64,000 nucleotides of DNA from Emcibacteraceae bacterium (GCA_041396985.1 JAWKXO010000004.1:248001-312000), one strand, 5' to 3'. Numbered from the stretch's first letter, positions 17,607 to 27,130 are shown. Made by a program: numbers and translations. Notes: a model not told the origin generated them from the sequence alone.

Positions 17607-18678
17607 TTTCCTTCCCCTTAAAAAAATCCCTCAATCCTTTATCATATGGTGCCGTAATTATTTGACTTTCTGTTATGATACCACTGACCAGTTTATTCGG
17701 CGTCACGTCAAATGCCGGACATCTGGTTTTAATATTTTCCGGCGCAATGCGTCTTCCCAAAATTGATGTGACCTCATCCCCGCTTCTTTCCTCAATCACT
17801 ATATCGCTACCGCAAACGGTATCCATATCAATGGTTGATGACGGACAGGCCACATAAAACGGTATCTGATAATAGTCTGCCAGAATAGCCACGCCAAGGG
17901 TACCTATTTTATTGGCAACATCCCCATTTGCCGCCACACGGTCGGTGCCAACGATCACCATATCAATCTGTCCTGTTGCCATCATATGGGCTGCCATATT
18001 GTCGGTTATCAGGGTAACATCCAACCCTGCCCTTTGAAGTTCCCAACTGGTCAGCCTTGCTCCCTGCAAAAGTGGTCGGGTTTCATTGGCATAAACCTTA
18101 AACCTGATTCCGTTTTGATGGGCCAAATACATTGGTGCTGTTGCAGTGCCTGATGCTGAAGTTGCAATTGAGCCTGCATTACAATGGGTCATAATCCCCA
18201 TGCCGTCTTTAATGAGCGGCGCGCCCATTATGCCCATTCCATTGCAAAGGGCTATATCTTCAGCATGGATTTTTTCTGCTTCATCAACCAGTGATTCGTA
18301 TAATTCCCGGGATGTGCCTTTTTGCGCTTGACCCAACCGGGCAACCATACGCTTCATCGCCCAGCTTAAATTAACTGCTGTCGGACGGGCGCTATCCAGA
18401 AAAGCGGCCTTTTCTTTTGCCATTTTTATAAACTGATCCACCGGCAGGTTGACACTGTCCTTTAGTGCCACGCAAAGTCCATATGCGGCCGCAATGCCAA
18501 TGGCCGGCGCCCCTCTTACTTTAAGCTCCCTGATTGCCTGCCAGACCTGCTCGACGGACAGCTGTTGTTCCATCACTTCCTGATGCGGCAGCAATGTCTG
18601 ATCCAGAAGATATAAATCCCCATTTTTCCATTCAATGGCATGGGGCAATTCTGATACCGATATACTATAATCCGGCAA
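17599..18678 (-). CDS. mtnA: S-methyl-5-thioribose-1-phosphate isomerase
   Basis: A 359-residue MtnA of the eIF2B-like fold. It turns methylthioribose 1-phosphate into methylthioribulose 1-phosphate in methionine salvage. Diagnostic segments are KVRGAPAIGIAAAYG near the start, HCNAGSIAT with the catalytic Cys, the NETRPLLQGARLT loop, and IVGTDRVAANGDVANKIGT with the catalytic Asp. The start is a TTG with AAGGAA nine bases upstream. No other salvage genes (mtnB-D, mtnK, mtnP) are nearby, so the pathway is split or this enzyme has a related role. Confidence 0.93.
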   Translation of the reverse strand: MPDYSISVSELPHAIEWKNGDLYLLDQTLLPHQEVMEQQLSVEQVWQAIRELKVRGAPAIGIAAAYGLCVALKDSVNLPVDQFIKMAKEKAAFLDSARPTAVNLSWAMKRMVARLGQAQKGTSRELYESLVDEAEKIHAEDIALCNGMGIMGAPLIKDGMGIMTHCNAGSIATSASGTATAPMYLAHQNGIRFKVYANETRPLLQGARLTSWELQRAGLDVTLITDNMAAHMMATGQIDMVIVGTDRVAANGDVANKIGTLGVAILADYYQIPFYVACPSSTIDMDTVCGSDIVIEERSGDEVTSILGRRIAPENIKTRCPAFDVTPNKLVSGIITESQIITAPYDKGLRDFFKGKENG

Positions 18679-18782
18679 GGTAATTATTCCTTAATCATGA
18701 TCCCTTATTATCTTTTCTTAATTTAATATGTTCATTACTATGAACGCAAACATAATGCTTTAAAACCGGGGCAAAAAATAAA

Positions 18783-20669
18783 ATGTGCGGTATCGCAGGA
18801 ATAATAAACTTATCCGGGGAAACTCCCCCTAAAAACTTGCTGACAAAAATGACCGATATAATTGAACATCGTGGGCCTGATGGCTCCGGTGATTATTTTT
18901 CAGGCGGGGTTGCCTTTGGCCATCGTCGCCTATCAATTATTGACCTTGCTGGCGGCCATCAGCCAATGGTGACATCAGATGACCGCGTCAGCATTACCTA
19001 TAATGGTGAAATTTATAATTTTCCTGAACTGCGTGAAGAATTAAAAGCACTGGGCTATCACTTCCAGACCAGCAGCGATACGGAAGTGATTTTACAGGCT
19101 TATCATGCCTGGGGACCAAAAAGTGTTGAGCGGATCCGCGGCATGTTTGCCTATGCAATTCATGACAAAAAGAAAAACGAGGTGTTCATTGCCCGTGACC
19201 GCCTCGGCATCAAACCACTTTTTTATGCTATGCTGGCAGATAACAATTTTGTTTTTGCGTCCGAACTTAAGTCACTTTCCCTGCATCCGAATTTCAATAA
19301 TTCACTGCGTCCGGAAAGTATTGAGGAATATTTCGCGCTTGGCTATGTGCCAGAGCCCCATACCATTTATAAAAATGTTATGAAACTTGAACCGGGTCAT
19401 ACGCTTCTGATCCATCTGGATTCCGGAAAAATTGAAAATAACCAGTATTGGAACATCCATTTTAATACATCCTATATCGGCTCATTCGAAGATGCCACAC
19501 GCGAACTCGACCGTCGGGTTGAGGAAGCGGTCAGAATTAGAATGCGGGCTGACGTGCCACTTGGAGCATTTCTGTCCGGCGGCGTGGATTCCGGTGCTGT
19601 AGTCGCCAACATGGCCAGAAACAGCCGGGAAGCCGTCAACACCTGCTCAATCGGTTTTGAAGAAGCCAAATTTGATGAAGCGGATTATGCAAAAAAAGTC
19701 GCCGATCAGTATAAAACCAATCATCAGACAAAAGTGGTTGATCCTAATGATTACTCCCTTGTCGACGGACTGATGGATTATTATGACGAACCCTATGCCG
19801 ACAGCTCTGCCCTGCCCACTTTCCGGGTCTGCGAACTCGCCCGTCAAAGGGTTACTGTTGCGCTCTCGGGAGATGGCGGCGATGAGAATCTTGCCGGATA
19901 CAGACGTTATAAACTTCACATGTTTGAAGAAAAAATGCGCGGCATGTTTCCTGTTTCCTTCAGAAAGCAGGTTTTTGGTTTCCTGGGGTCTGTCTATCCA
20001 AAGGCGGACTGGGCCCCGCGGGTATTCAGAGCAAAAACAACATTCCAGGGTCTTGCCCGCAGCAGCGTTGAAAGTTATTTCCATGGCGTTTCCATATTCA
20101 AGCCGGAAATGCGTCATATGCTGTTCTCAAAATCGCTAAAAAGCGATTTGCAGGACTATAACGCGCTTGAAATATTCAACAAACATGCCGAGCAGGCCAA
20201 TACTGATGACCCTCTGTCTCTCATTCAGTATCTGGATATAAAAACCTATCTTCCCGGCGACATCCTGACCAAGGTGGACAGGGCCTCCATGGCTTATTCT
20301 TTGGAAGTGCGTGTCCCGCTTCTGGATCATGAACTGATCGGCTGGATCGCGACGCTGCCGTCCGATTACAAACTGCACGGCAACGAAGGAAAATATATTT
20401 TCAAGAAATCATTGGAAGGACAGCTGCCCAATGATATCCTCTACCGGCCAAAAATGGGTTTTGGTGTGCCGCTTGGGCACTGGTTTAGAAATGAATTAAA
20501 AGAAAAAATCAAAGAAACCGTTCTCAGTGAACAGATGCTCGACAGCGGTTATTTTGAAAAAGCTTATCTGGAGAGACTAGTAAAAGATCATCAATCAGGC
20601 ATTCGCGATTATAGCGCACCTCTTTGGACCTTGATGATGTTTTATCAATTTTTATCCAGACACGGATAA
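18783..20669 (+). CDS. Glutamine-dependent asparagine synthetase-type amidotransferase
   Basis: A 628-residue two-domain protein. The N-terminal Ntn glutaminase begins MCGIAGI with Cys2 as nucleophile and RRLSIIDLAGGHQPM. The C-terminal synthetase domain has the PPi loop SGGVDS and ALSGDGGDE. It transfers glutamine-derived ammonia to an acyl-adenylate. Length and the EEYFALGYVPEPHTIYKNV stretch resemble the amidotransferases found with XrtA/PEP-CTERM exopolysaccharide loci, and a glycosyltransferase follows two bases after its stop, so a role in surface polysaccharide is as likely as asparagine synthesis. No exosortase is visible in the window. Confidence 0.85.
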   Translation: MCGIAGIINLSGETPPKNLLTKMTDIIEHRGPDGSGDYFSGGVAFGHRRLSIIDLAGGHQPMVTSDDRVSITYNGEIYNFPELREELKALGYHFQTSSDTEVILQAYHAWGPKSVERIRGMFAYAIHDKKKNEVFIARDRLGIKPLFYAMLADNNFVFASELKSLSLHPNFNNSLRPESIEEYFALGYVPEPHTIYKNVMKLEPGHTLLIHLDSGKIENNQYWNIHFNTSYIGSFEDATRELDRRVEEAVRIRMRADVPLGAFLSGGVDSGAVVANMARNSREAVNTCSIGFEEAKFDEADYAKKVADQYKTNHQTKVVDPNDYSLVDGLMDYYDEPYADSSALPTFRVCELARQRVTVALSGDGGDENLAGYRRYKLHMFEEKMRGMFPVSFRKQVFGFLGSVYPKADWAPRVFRAKTTFQGLARSSVESYFHGVSIFKPEMRHMLFSKSLKSDLQDYNALEIFNKHAEQANTDDPLSLIQYLDIKTYLPGDILTKVDRASMAYSLEVRVPLLDHELIGWIATLPSDYKLHGNEGKYIFKKSLEGQLPNDILYRPKMGFGVPLGHWFRNELKEKIKETVLSEQMLDSGYFEKAYLERLVKDHQSGIRDYSAPLWTLMMFYQFLSRHG

Positions 20670-20671
20670 AT

Positions 20672-21826
20672 ATGGAAATTTTAACCCTCACAACGCTGTA
20701 TCCAAATTTGTTGCAGCCGAGACATGGAATCTTTGTCAAAAACCGGCTCAGCGCGATGGACGCAATAGACGGTTTCAGGCGAAAGGTAATTGCCCCGGTT
20801 CCTCATTTCCCGATGATGGGTATGCTGAGCGGACGTTACAGGCTTTATGAGCAAATGCCATTTCATGAAGTTCAGGATAATATTGACGTTTATCATCCAA
20901 AATATTTCACTCTTCCCGGGTTAAGCATATTTGATAATGCCACATCAATGGCCAATGCCGCCGAAAATATACTTAGTGATCTTTATCCGGACGAAAACGA
21001 CTTTGATATTGTCGATGGGCAATATCTTTATCCGGACGGGGTTGCCGCTTATAAGCTTGCCAAAAATCATAATAAACCACTGATCCTTACCGCGCGGGGA
21101 AGTGATGTAAATTACTGGATGGACAATAAAAAAGCCCAAAAACAAATTCTGGAAGCCATTGATTATTCAGACAAAGTCATCTGTGTCAGTGATGCCTTAA
21201 AGCAGTCCCTTATTGATTTTGGCGTTGATGAAAATAAAATCATCGTCATCATAAACGGTGTGGACCCAAGCGTTTTTAATACGGCAGTCGACGCCAATCC
21301 GCTTCGTGAGGATTATTTTTTAAGTGTCGGCAATCTTATCCCGTTAAAAGGTCACAATTTAACGTTGAACGCATTCTTTGACCTTTCCAAAACACGCCTG
21401 ATCATTATCGGTGATGGTGCGGAACGCCAAAATTTAAAAAAGCAGGCAGAAAATCTGGGTATCAAAGGACGCGTACAGTTTATCAAACATGTTGACCAGA
21501 ATAAGCTTGCCGAATTTTATGCCGGCGCAAAAGCAACGATCCTGATGTCATCGATGGAAGGGATGCCAAATGTGGTCTTGGAAAGCCTAGCGACCGGAAC
21601 ACCGGTCATTGCCTGTGACGTAGGTGGTGTATCCGAAATTCTTAATGAACAAAATGGCATCCTGCTTGATGAACGTTCGGAATACGCACTGGCAAACGCG
21701 GTCAGGTCATTGGAAACCCTCGTTAAGTCGCGCGATGAAATAGCCGAAACTGTCAAAGACTTCAGATGGGATAACGTTGCTTCAAAGCAATATGAGGTTT
21801 ATAAAGAAGCTCTATCTTCAATATAA
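20672..21826 (+). CDS. GT4-family glycosyltransferase
   Basis: A 384-residue GT-B glycosyltransferase. The N-terminal acceptor domain starts MEILTLTTLYPNLLQPRHG and contains ILTARGSDVNYW. The donor domain has LSVGNLIPLKGHNLTL, IIGDGAER and the EX7E-like MEGMPNVVLESLATGTPVIA, all typical of GT4 (RfaB/WcaJ-like) enzymes using nucleotide sugars. The ATG at 20672 lies two bases after the amidotransferase stop, so both are probably one transcript and act on the same glycan. The acceptor is unknown. Confidence 0.88.
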   Translation: MEILTLTTLYPNLLQPRHGIFVKNRLSAMDAIDGFRRKVIAPVPHFPMMGMLSGRYRLYEQMPFHEVQDNIDVYHPKYFTLPGLSIFDNATSMANAAENILSDLYPDENDFDIVDGQYLYPDGVAAYKLAKNHNKPLILTARGSDVNYWMDNKKAQKQILEAIDYSDKVICVSDALKQSLIDFGVDENKIIVIINGVDPSVFNTAVDANPLREDYFLSVGNLIPLKGHNLTLNAFFDLSKTRLIIIGDGAERQNLKKQAENLGIKGRVQFIKHVDQNKLAEFYAGAKATILMSSMEGMPNVVLESLATGTPVIACDVGGVSEILNEQNGILLDERSEYALANAVRSLETLVKSRDEIAETVKDFRWDNVASKQYEVYKEALSSI

Positions 21827-21889
21827 AATCTTCAACTATTTTAAAAAAATTATGTGGGAGAAAAACCATTTTTCAGAAATGTTTTAAGA

Positions 21890-21966
21890 TGGTCGGGGAG
21901 ACAAGATTCGAACTTGCGACCCCCTGTACCCAAAACAGGTGCGCTACCAGGCTGCGCCACTCCCCG
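21890..21966 (-). tRNA. tRNA-Pro (anticodon UGG)
   Basis: The minus strand folds as a full cloverleaf: acceptor CGGGGAG pairing with CTCCCCG, D loop with GGTAGCGC, anticodon stem CCTGT/ACAGG with loop TTTGGGT (anticodon TGG at 21930-21932), and T arm with GTTCGAATC. Discriminator A (21893) and a genome-encoded CCA (21890-21892) follow. No integrase or direct repeat is seen beside it. Confidence 0.97.
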
Positions 21967-22055
21967 ACCTTAAAACACAATTTGTAAAAACAAATAGTGG
22001 TTGGGTTAATACGCCAACAATGAAGCGTGTGCAAGAATTATTTTTGGAAAATTTA

Positions 22056-22538
22056 TTATTTATCTGTATTTCCAAATGTCGGATAGAGTATCTCGTCACC
22101 AACATTAATTCCCAGCTTGTCGGTAAGCCCTCCATTTAACTCGAGCGCCGCTTTGGCTGGCCCTTTTGACGGGATTTGCGACAGGTCTTTTGGCTTGGCT
22201 GATTTGGCAATATTTATAATTTTTCCCGCTTCATCAATGAACACAATGTCCAGCGGGATAAATGTATTTTTCATCCACATGGCAATATTTCTGGCCCGGT
22301 CATAAATAAAAAGCATGCCACTCATTTCCGGCAGATGATCCCTATACATCAACCCATATTGTCTGTGGTTATCATCAAGTGCCAGTTCAATATCAAAATT
22401 ATAAACATTATCAGCCGTTTTAATGGAGAGAGTGTCACGCGGAAAATTTGACTGAGCCTGAGCTATTGTCCCTAGAGAGAACAAAAAAAAGAAAACGGCT
22501 ATAAGCGTCAAAAAACTTTTCTTCTGTTTCAAAAACAT
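22056..22538 (-). CDS. Secreted DUF192-family protein
   Basis: A 160-residue protein with a Sec signal peptide (hydrophobic FLTLIAVFFFLFSLG, cleavage near AQA). The mature part is a DUF192 domain (PF02643) with its conserved strings YGLMYRDHLPEMSGMLF, MWMKNTFIPLDIVFID and IINIAKSAKP. The family fold is known but its function is not. ATG at 22538 is preferred because GAGGA sits seven bases upstream; the upstream in-frame ATG at 22553 contains that ribosome site. The double cold-shock gene lies upstream on the same strand with a 138-base gap. Confidence 0.85.
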   Translation of the reverse strand: MFLKQKKSFLTLIAVFFFLFSLGTIAQAQSNFPRDTLSIKTADNVYNFDIELALDDNHRQYGLMYRDHLPEMSGMLFIYDRARNIAMWMKNTFIPLDIVFIDEAGKIINIAKSAKPKDLSQIPSKGPAKAALELNGGLTDKLGINVGDEILYPTFGNTDK

Positions 22539-22676
22539 TTGAATTCCTCTCATAAAAACTTTGTCATTTCACCAACAGCATAATGACAGGAAAGAAAGGC
22601 TTTTTAAAGGCGTTTTTTATCCTTAAAAAGTAAAATTTTCAAAGAGTTGAAAGGAGCCGGTTTGATTGGGGATCAC

Positions 22677-23288
22677 TTACTGATCTTTTTTAATGGCATT
22701 GACCATTAAACCACGTTCACCATCTTCGATTACAACGGAAAGTGACTGACCGGGAACCAACTGATCAATATTATAATGCCTGAGGACTTCCATATGAATG
22801 AAAATGTCCTGTCCGCCGTCACCACGATTTACAAAACCATAGCCACGAACTTTGTTGAACCATTTAACCACAACATCCACAAAATCGTCGTCAGAATAAT
22901 CTTTATCTTCAATAAGGAATTTTGGTTCTGTTTCTTTTTTCTCGACCGCTGTGGACAGATCAAATGTCAAAATTTTAACAGCCTGGCGTCCTTTTGGACG
23001 GTTTGCAGATAGGCAGGTAACTTTTGTGCCTTCCGGTAGTGAGCCACGCTCATGTTCTTTAAGGATGGAGAAATGAACCAGAATATCACCCTGTTTGCGA
23101 TTGGCTTCATCATCGGCTTCAATAAATCCATATCCTTTGATGTCATCAAACCATTTAATCGAACCCGAAATTTCATCAAAATGCTCTGATGCCGAGTGAC
23201 CACTCTGTTCGTTTGTTGTTGTTGCCGATCCAGATTTTAATTCTGTGTTATTTTCTGTTGGCACACCTTTAATTGCGCTGCTACTCAT
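22677..23288 (-). CDS. Protein with two cold-shock domains
   Basis: A 203-residue protein with a Ser/Thr/Asn-rich N-terminal tail and two CspA-type domains. The first (about residues 40-110) reads GSIKWFDDIKGYGFIEA then DILVHFSIL. The second (about residues 140-203) reads VVKWFNKVRGYGFVNRG then DIFIHMEVL. These match RNP1 and RNP2 of nucleic-acid-binding cold-shock proteins. Duplicated CSD proteins of this length are typical of alphaproteobacteria. ATG at 23288, with GGGAAG upstream, is preferred to a GTG at 23327. It probably acts as an RNA chaperone in the cytoplasm. Confidence 0.88.
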   Translation of the reverse strand: MSSSAIKGVPTENNTELKSGSATTTNEQSGHSASEHFDEISGSIKWFDDIKGYGFIEADDEANRKQGDILVHFSILKEHERGSLPEGTKVTCLSANRPKGRQAVKILTFDLSTAVEKKETEPKFLIEDKDYSDDDFVDVVVKWFNKVRGYGFVNRGDGGQDIFIHMEVLRHYNIDQLVPGQSLSVVIEDGERGLMVNAIKKDQ

Positions 23289-23651
23289 CCTATCGAACTT
23301 CCCATTTCTAAATAACTCTCCACTCACACCCTGACTTTTACGTTACTAAACTAACGGCGCTCAAGCAACCCGAACCCGCGATTTATTAGAATAAAAGTCC
23401 GCCCATTTTATTTGCATAATACAAGTTTTATGCGGGTAATTTCGTTTCTCAGTTATAAATTCAATAATCTCCTTCGAGAATCTTATTAAAAAACAACTAT
23501 AAAATCAAGAAATTACTCTATCGCTATTATTGTAAATATCAAATTATTAATAAAGTGTTAATTTTAGTACACGCTCAAAAATTTGAAAAATAAAAAGGGC
23601 TGGATTTCTGATCCAGCCCTTTTTTAAGAAAATCCCGCAAAAAAGTTTTTG
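23289..23651. other. Intergenic region between the cold-shock gene and the AGCS symporter gene
   Basis: This stretch holds the leader of the cold-shock gene, an AT-rich region and the terminator at 23592-23625. A long untranslated leader would be usual for a cold-shock gene, but I can define no promoter or regulatory motif with confidence. No open reading frame is supported. Confidence 0.5.
23592..23625 (-). terminator. Strong terminator after the AGCS symporter gene
   Basis: A perfect 14 bp stem (AAAAAGGGCTGGAT with ATCCAGCCCTTTTT, loop TTCTG) gives a T run on either strand. It ends the minus-strand symporter transcript 26 bases after its stop. Confidence 0.9.
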
Positions 23652-25313
23652 TTATTTTATTTTCTTCGCATAATCTTCAACCATATGCTTAACTTCTTTG
23701 CGCATTAAAAACATACAGATCACGTTGGGAATGGTCATAAAGGCAACCGTAATTGCCGCAAATGTCCAGATAACTGTTGTATCCGCAAATGAAGCAATAA
23801 AAAAACCAATGACGTAAACTATCCTATAAGGCAATATACCGCCCGTCCCGACCAGGAATGTAATTGCACGGTCACCATAATATGACCAGGCGACCGCCGT
23901 AGAGAAAGCAAATAGTGCCAATGAGATTGCCACTATATATTTACCATTTTCGCCAAGAAAACTTTTGGTAAAGGCGCGGCTGGTAAGCGCCGCAGAGTGA
24001 AGCAATGATTTTCCGGATACGGAAACATCTGCATCGTCAAGCTTACCATCCGAAACGGCTAGCTTTCCTGAATATGGCTGATCATTTTTGGAAAAGACCA
24101 CGTCTTCTGCAACCGAGCGGGCATTAAGAACTGTAACATCCCCCGAAATCAGTTTTCCGGAAACAATATCAATTTCACCGCTATAGGTTTTGATGATATC
24201 CCCTTCAATGAAATTGATATGCTTATAAAGTTCTGCTTTATCAGCCTCATTCTGATCACTATAACTCCCCGCAATAATACTGAAGTCAGCCATCTGGAAG
24301 GTGTTTTCATATTTTTCTGTCCAGGCACCGGATGATAAAATAACCAGACCGGTCAGCGTACAGATCATAATTGTGTCAATGAAGGGCTCCAGCAAGGCAA
24401 CCATACCTTCTGATACCGGTTCTTCTGTAATTGCTGAGGAGTGAGCAATGGCTGAAGAGCCCTGCCCGGCTTCATTTGAAAAAAGTCCGCGCCCGACGCC
24501 CTTATTCGCGGCAAAGGCGAATGCTGCCCCAAGGAACCCGCCTGCCGCGGAACTACCTGTAAAGGCACTTGAGAATATGGAAATAAATGAAGGGATTATA
24601 TTTTCATAGTTACTTAAAATAACACATAAGGAACCTGCAAGGTAAAGGAAGGCCATTGAAGGCACTATCCGCGATGCAAAGGCTGCAATCCTGGTAACAC
24701 CGCCAATAATAACAAATCCAAGCAATAATGATGCAATACCCCCAACGACCATTTCATTAAAGTCAAAAGTTTCACGCATGACCTGGGCAATATTATTCAC
24801 CTGCGGCATACTTCCGGATCCAAATGAGCTAAGCACGACCGCTGCCGCAAAAAAGATAGCCATTGGTTTCCAGCCAAGTCCACGGTCCATTACATACATC
24901 GGGCCACCTGCAACTGTTCCATCGTCTGAATCAACCCGGTATTTATGGGAGAGGGAGACTTCAACAAATTTTGTTGTCATCCCCATAAATGCCGTCGCCA
25001 GCATCCAGAAAATGGCTGTTGGACCACCAATATAAACGGCCAGACCTACGCCGCCAATATTTCCAGTACCGACAGTTCCTGATAGAGCCATTGTCATTGC
25101 CTGAAAATGCGAAGTCTCGCCATGGGCTCCATGCTTTTTACTTTCCTCTTCCGGGTCAAACAATACCTTCCAGGCATGCCTGAAAAATCTAATTTGTGGA
25201 AATTTCAGATATACTGTGAAAAATAAACCGATACCGAGTAGATAAAAAGGAAACCAGGGGGCGGCGCCAATCATACTGTCGATTGAAACCAGAAAATTAT
25301 TTACTTCTAACAT
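23652..25313 (-). CDS. Sodium:alanine symporter family protein (AGCS) with an inserted domain
   Basis: A 553-residue inner-membrane symporter. The AGCS signature is clear: MTMALSGTVGTGNIGGVGLAVYIGG (shown here as its parts GTVGTGNIGGV and AVYIGGP), AGGPMYVMDRGLG, and FSNEAGQGSSAIAHSSA. It should import alanine, glycine or a related amino acid with Na+. Usual family length is about 450-480 residues; here about 105 residues (332-438) rich in Gly, Ser and Asp are inserted between two late helices. The insert contains repeated YSGK/SGKL units suggesting beta structure. The rest of the transporter is complete. Confidence 0.9.
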   Translation of the reverse strand: MLEVNNFLVSIDSMIGAAPWFPFYLLGIGLFFTVYLKFPQIRFFRHAWKVLFDPEEESKKHGAHGETSHFQAMTMALSGTVGTGNIGGVGLAVYIGGPTAIFWMLATAFMGMTTKFVEVSLSHKYRVDSDDGTVAGGPMYVMDRGLGWKPMAIFFAAAVVLSSFGSGSMPQVNNIAQVMRETFDFNEMVVGGIASLLLGFVIIGGVTRIAAFASRIVPSMAFLYLAGSLCVILSNYENIIPSFISIFSSAFTGSSAAGGFLGAAFAFAANKGVGRGLFSNEAGQGSSAIAHSSAITEEPVSEGMVALLEPFIDTIMICTLTGLVILSSGAWTEKYENTFQMADFSIIAGSYSDQNEADKAELYKHINFIEGDIIKTYSGEIDIVSGKLISGDVTVLNARSVAEDVVFSKNDQPYSGKLAVSDGKLDDADVSVSGKSLLHSAALTSRAFTKSFLGENGKYIVAISLALFAFSTAVAWSYYGDRAITFLVGTGGILPYRIVYVIGFFIASFADTTVIWTFAAITVAFMTIPNVICMFLMRKEVKHMVEDYAKKIK

Positions 25314-25842
25314 ATAATCCCTCTTAATTTGTCATTTATAGTTTTTGTCAATTATGACTTATTCTTTTTAATTTATGTGTAACATTATCGCGTTTGGTGC
25401 CAGCCGTATAGACTTTAATGTATTTTTTTGAGAAATATGGAAATTACCCCATATAGTTTTAGGATAAACAACCCTAAAACCACAGCCTTATTTTCTCACT
25501 CATGTATATTTCCCTGAAAAGTCAAATTATATCCCCAAGACAAAAAAATGGATCATCTTTCAAAATAAAAATGTGTGAGTCCCAATGATAAAATCGCAAA
25601 AAAAACTGCGGCTGAGGGCGGAATTACTTCACCAAATTCCGACCTAATAACCCGTAAATAATTGCTATTTTATAAAATATCCTTTTTTTTTAACAAGTGC
25701 TGGACAGAACAAATCTAATTTCATATAAACCTTCAACTATATATGAGAATATATGAAAAATTCGCCCTAACCCGGGGAATTCAGGGGGTCTGGAAGCGGA
25801 TAAATTATCCGCATGTCGTTGGTTTCTAATGGAGGAAAAAAT
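25314..25842. other. Long intergenic region between divergent transporter genes
   Basis: This stretch of over 500 bases carries both promoters. No reading frame is supported. It contains a hairpin (CGGAATT at 25619 pairing AATTCCG at 25635) and, next to the antiporter start, a GC-rich structured block described separately. The remaining sequence is AT-rich with no motif I can name. Confidence 0.5.
25741..25842 (+). promoter_or_regulatory. Structured 5' leader of the cation antiporter gene
   Basis: Within very AT-rich DNA, the last 100 bases before the antiporter start turn GC-rich and can fold: CCCT (25765) pairs with AGGG (25783) around CCCGGGG, and GCGGAT (25796) pairs with ATCCGC (25807) in a hairpin. 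The latter ends 18 bases before the GGAGG ribosome site. Na+- and Li+-sensing riboswitches are known ahead of antiporter genes, so this is a candidate cis-regulatory RNA; I could not match it to a specific class. Confidence 0.4.
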
Positions 25843-27081
25843 ATGAGCATTATGACTGTGACAAGTATTGTGGTCACGATTTGCGCTTTATTCTCTTATC
25901 TAAATTATAAGTATATTAAACTTCCGGTTACTATCGGCATTATGGCCATAGCACTGATTTTTTCGACACTTATTATGCTGTTGGAGGGTGTGGGGCTAAA
26001 TATTGCACCTACTGTAAACTCAATTATGGGTGACATTGACTTTTCTAAAGCTGTTCTGGATGGCATGCTCAGCTTCCTGCTTTTTGCAGGCTCGCTTCAT
26101 GTACCCGGAAAAGTACTGCACCAGGAAAAATATGTTGTTGGAATTCTTGCCCTTCTCGGGACTTCATTCTCAACCATGCTGGTGGCAACACTGGTTTATA
26201 ACCTGTTCCCGATGCTTGGTTTCGAAATTTCATTTATCAACTGTATTCTTTTCGGCGCACTTGTATCACCGACAGACCCGATTGCGGTTATGGCCATCTT
26301 GAGAAAAGCCGGCGTTTCCAAGCCACTTGAAACAAAAGTGGTTGGTGAATCCCTCTTTAACGATGGTATCGCTATCGTGATTTTCTTGACCGTTCTGTCC
26401 ATCAGCACTGAAGGTGCCGCAACCCCGGGCCATGTGGCGATGCTCTTCCTGGAAGAAGCTGTTGGCGGTGTTATTCTTGGTATTGTCCTCGGGTCCATCT
26501 GTCTGGCCATGGTCCGTACAGTTGACAACTATCATGTGGTTGTCTTTATCACTTTGGCCACTGTTATGGGCGGATATGAAATCGCAAAAGCAATTCATAC
26601 ATCTGGTCCGATTGCCATGGTTGTTGCAGGACTTATTGTTGGTAATATCGGCCGTTCAAAAGCCATGTCTGAAAAAACCAAGGAAATTCTCGACAACTTT
26701 TGGGAACTGATTGACGAATTCCTGAACGCAATTCTGTTCATGCTTGTCGGTTTCAGCCTGCTGATCGTTGAATTTAATCAGTCAGCTCTTGTCGCGGGTG
26801 TCATCATGGTTCCGTCTCTACTTTGCATCCGTTACCTGTCGGTCTTTATCCCGGTAACCATTCTGCAAAGATTTAGAAGCTTTAGCCCAGGCACGGTCAA
26901 CATCCTGACCTGGGGTGGCCTCAGAGGCGGATTGTCATTGGCAATGTGTCTGTCACTACCGGCAAATGACCTGCGTGACTTCATGCTGCTTGTTGTATAT
27001 TGTATTGTGCTATTCTCAATTCTGGTACAGGCACTCACAATCGGTAAACTTGCAGCAAGATACACTGCACCAAATGAATAA
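25843..27081 (+). CDS. CPA1-family cation:proton antiporter (NhaP-like)
   Basis: A 412-residue antiporter with about twelve membrane helices. The ion-binding region shows PTDPIAVMAIL and GESLFNDGIAIVIF, the family's ND motif, plus a late conserved Arg segment TWGGLRGGLSLAM. It exchanges Na+, K+ or Li+ for protons to control pH and ion load. ATG at 25843 is fixed by a GGAGG seven bases upstream, rather than the ATG at 25813. There is no cytoplasmic C-terminal tail. Transcription is divergent from the AGCS gene. Confidence 0.92.
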   Translation: MSIMTVTSIVVTICALFSYLNYKYIKLPVTIGIMAIALIFSTLIMLLEGVGLNIAPTVNSIMGDIDFSKAVLDGMLSFLLFAGSLHVPGKVLHQEKYVVGILALLGTSFSTMLVATLVYNLFPMLGFEISFINCILFGALVSPTDPIAVMAILRKAGVSKPLETKVVGESLFNDGIAIVIFLTVLSISTEGAATPGHVAMLFLEEAVGGVILGIVLGSICLAMVRTVDNYHVVVFITLATVMGGYEIAKAIHTSGPIAMVVAGLIVGNIGRSKAMSEKTKEILDNFWELIDEFLNAILFMLVGFSLLIVEFNQSALVAGVIMVPSLLCIRYLSVFIPVTILQRFRSFSPGTVNILTWGGLRGGLSLAMCLSLPANDLRDFMLLVVYCIVLFSILVQALTIGKLAARYTAPNE

Positions 27082-27130
27082 CGTTGTTTAATTTAAGCAC
27101 GTTATTTATAAAAAGATTTTAAAACGAATG

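Noticed and set aside
19647..20117. 156-residue minus-strand reading frame inside the amidotransferase gene
   Set aside because: Antisense to a conserved synthetase domain; no recognisable motif.
21890..21966. Integration site of a genomic island at tRNA-Pro
   Set aside because: No integrase gene and no repeat of the tRNA 3' end is visible nearby; the flanking genes look like core genes.
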